The position numbers were made by a program, and so were the translations under genes. The notes beneath the pieces are model-generated. The model made no database searches and was not told the origin of the DNA. It saw nothing but the letters and a program-made list of their open reading frames with translations. A DNA stretch of 64,000 bases, taken from NCBI GenBank assembly GCA_001600695.1, contig BCKQ01000018.1, positions 203,924 through 267,923 of the forward strand, in the 5' to 3' direction. The stretch comes from Ascoidea asiatica. Lineage: Eukaryota > Ascomycota > Saccharomycetes > Ascoideales > Ascoideaceae. This document shows, piece after piece, positions 61,931 through 64,000 of this stretch; position 1 is the first letter of the stretch; each line of letters begins with the position of its first letter.

Positions 61931-63889
61931 ATGGCAATAAACAGAGATACTTCTGGTATTGTTATGGATGGTACTTCAAAACCACCAAAATTAAAACAAA
62001 ATTTAATTATTGAAGGTAGACAAGATAGAAAATTAATTCTAAAATTACACTCTATTGAAACTTACTTCAAAATGAATAGGTTAAGATATGATTTATGGGG
62101 TATAAATCTTTATAGCTATATTCCAGAATCTATGAATTTAGAATGGATTAAGTTCATTAGAACCATTGCAAGAAATGGTNTAAAAAACCNTTCATGGCCT
62201 GCTGCNTGTGANTTCATTCTCGGANGTATAGACACAGATCAAAATTATAGAGCTTTAATTCAACAATTCAAAGAAATTAAACCCTCTNNAAATGAAAAAG
62301 TTGTTGATTATATTACAAGATTTAGAAATTCTTATGAANGTCTTCCTTTAAATGCTGTTTCTAGTACTTTCATGAGATCAACAATTATTTCTCAAATTAA
62401 AAATGAATTTCCTCATCAAATTCAATGGGAAACAAAATTTCCATCCAAAACAACTATTGAATTGTTCAACAAAATACTTAANTTGTTCAGTTCAACAGAT
62501 GTTTTTACAGCTGTTTCAAATGAAGCTTTTATTGACAATGATATTTATAAGTTCAATAATCTTGAATCAATTATTGATTCAAACTCAAAGGAAAACTTCA
62601 ATGCAATTCGTTCCACAACCAAAACTTATGATTTCTGTCATCTCCCAGGACATTTCAGAAATACTTGTTTCTGGTATAGAAAATACAAAAAAATTGCTGA
62701 AACCGAAGCTGCAAATAGAAAATCAAAAGGTAATTCCAATTCTAGATACAAAAACAAATATGACAAGAAGTCCAGTTACAGAATTGCTGAAGAAGGAGTG
62801 GAGGAAGACCAATCTGAAAAGTCAGAGCTGGAACTGACCTCAGAATCCTTTTCTGACGATGAACATTTTAGATTAATTAACACCAACAACAAAAGGTTTC
62901 CTAATAGATATTTCAATTCTTCTGTTAATGATAAAAAGATGAAACTTCTTTTCGATACTGGTGCTGAATCCAACTATGTTTTTGAATCATCCTTAAAAGG
63001 CTTGGAAATCAAAATGCTACAGCGTAAGCCTACAACAATCCACGGATTTACAGGGACAATGATAGTCAAGAATGATGTCATTTTACCACTATTCATTGAA
63101 AACTTTGGTTTAATTGACATTAAATGTGCTGTTTTGCCAGAAAGTTCAACAAAAGCTTTCGATATTACTATTGGAAGTAGATTTCTCTACGACCATAAAT
63201 TTTGTGCAAAAGGTAGTGATAGATTTTCAATTATGCTTTTTAACCAGGATAAAAAGTGTATTTTGAGTCCAAAAAATGTTGATGAATTAGAAAACTTTTA
63301 TGTCTCAACATCACAGTCAAATGAGGGACAAGTGTTTGATCTTAAGAAATACTGTTACNTAAATGATTCAACTCCAAGATTACCTCCAGAAAGACTGTTT
63401 AAACACACTATTGAAACAACTTCTGAAACACCAATTTATATTGGAAGTTACAACTATAGTCCTCTTCAAGAAAAATTCATTGATGAATTTGTTAAATCAA
63501 ATTTAGAAGCTGGATTAATTTCTGAAACTAAAAGTGGTTGGAACTTTCCATTAGTTCTTGTTCCAAAAGATGATAGAACTTATAGAGTTTGCGTTGATTA
63601 TAGGAAATTAAATGCTATTAGTGTTAGGCATTATTTTCCTTTGCCATCTATTGATATTTGCCTAAATAAACTCAATGATGCTAAATACTTCACTTGTTTG
63701 GATATGAAAAATGGCTTTTACCAAATTGGTTTAGATAATGATAGTAAAGCTAAAACTGCTTTTTCTTCCAATTCAGGTCATTATCAATTCAATGTCATGC
63801 CTTTTGGTTTAGTCAATGGTACTTATACCTTTCAATCATTTATGATTGAAAATTTTAGGCCACCTCCCTTATGTCATGGTTTATGTTGA
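61931..63889 (+). pseudogene. Gypsy gag-pol: gag, zinc knuckle, protease, RT start
   Basis: 652 codons in the gag frame, so gag and pol share one phase. Gag core: ETYFKMNRLRYDLWGINLYS. The zinc knuckle is degenerate: YDFCHLPGHFRNTC, first Cys replaced by Tyr. Protease: LLFDTGAESNYVF. RT: GLISETKSGWNFPLVLVPK, the YRVCVDYRKLNAI block, FTCLDMKNGFYQIGLD and FNVMPFGLVNG. It ends out of phase at 63,889. Ten N bases fall within it. Confidence 0.88.
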
Positions 63890-64000
63890 TGATATAATTA
63901 TTTACAGCCATAATAAAGCAGATCATATTGGTCAAGTTAATGAGGTCCTTACTCAACTTGAAAAAGAAAAACTTCAATTAAATGTGAAGAAGTCAAAATT
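63855..64000 (+). pseudogene. Gypsy RT continued in +1 phase, incomplete at edge
   Basis: From about 63,864 the next frame reads LPYVMVYVDDIIIYSHN, the RT catalytic box, then VNEVLTQLEKEKLQLNVKKS to the window end. A one-base indel just before it explains the phase change. RNase H, integrase and the 3' LTR should lie to the right. Confidence 0.85.

Larger units (their letters stand above)
60160..64000 (+). mobile_element. Decayed Ty3/gypsy retrotransposon, truncated by window edge
   Basis: Gag, protease and reverse transcriptase follow in one frame from 61,265, interrupted by TAA (61,601), TGA (61,832) and TAG (61,892), with a frameshift near 63,850-63,865. The RT resembles Ty3/gypsy, not copia. 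The left limit is approximate. All ten ambiguous bases of the window lie inside it, as expected for a repeat collapsed from several copies. Confidence 0.85.

Overview
The window is nuclear DNA of an AT-rich ascomycete yeast (Saccharomycotina). It holds dense, short-spaced eukaryotic genes and three spliceosomal introns with yeast-type branch points (TACTAAC, TACTAAT, TTCTAAC). It has a PIR cell-wall protein and two kinds of LTR retrotransposon. A gene for the complex I subunit NDUFA12 argues against Saccharomycetaceae and Hanseniaspora, which have lost complex I. Several neighbour pairs match Saccharomyces cerevisiae: SPB4/DEG1, VPS60/SWC2 (here with COQ3 between them), RIB7/RPB5 and CTP1/BSD2. 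I cannot name the species.

Layout. 0.6-8.2 kb: FCY1, REC8 (one intron) and SPB4 (one intron) on the minus strand, then DEG1/PUS3 diverging from SPB4. 8.2-15.7 kb: a sparse stretch with one unidentified 239-residue ORF and a 4.8 kb gene-free gap. 15.8-32.9 kb: a compact block with an Mpv17-family membrane protein, an unidentified protein with a nuclear-localisation-like signal, VPS60, COQ3, SWC2, RRP3, THG1 (one intron, 14-nt first exon), ADK2, RIB7, RPB5, MDM20 and NDUFA12. 33.6-36.9 kb: a PIR cell-wall protein, an ORF remnant and a small zinc-binding protein. 36.9-50.6 kb: a gene-poor block. It carries a complete but dead Ty1/copia element (39,734-45,891; 5-bp target duplication AAAAC) and decayed coding remnants. 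It is a reasonable candidate for a centromere-type or pericentric region. 50.65-59.7 kb: CTP1, BSD2, AIM45, MRPS9, an LYRM2-like gene and APD1. 60-64 kb: the 5' part of a decayed Ty3/gypsy element that runs off the right edge and holds every ambiguous base in the window.

Functional themes are housekeeping. Mitochondrial functions are COQ3, ADK2, NDUFA12, CTP1, AIM45, MRPS9 and the LYRM2-like protein. Ribosome biogenesis is covered by SPB4 and RRP3, tRNA modification by DEG1 and THG1. The rest serve transcription and chromatin (RPB5, SWC2), endosomal traffic (VPS60, BSD2) and meiosis (REC8). Many of the promoters, including most of the divergent ones, hold a CACGTG core, the Cbf1-type E-box, suggesting a shared regulator.

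Most unusual points: long (about 925 bp) copia LTRs that contain their own ORF; a gag-pol overlap with a GCG-AGG-C heptamer that looks like a hybrid of the Ty3 and Ty1 +1 frameshift sites; a separase-type site in the Asn-rich REC8 protein; decayed remnants of an unidentified protein near 49.4-50.25 kb; and strong GC-containing palindromes in otherwise AT-rich spacers. Coordinates and splice sites were read by eye, and no database search was run.
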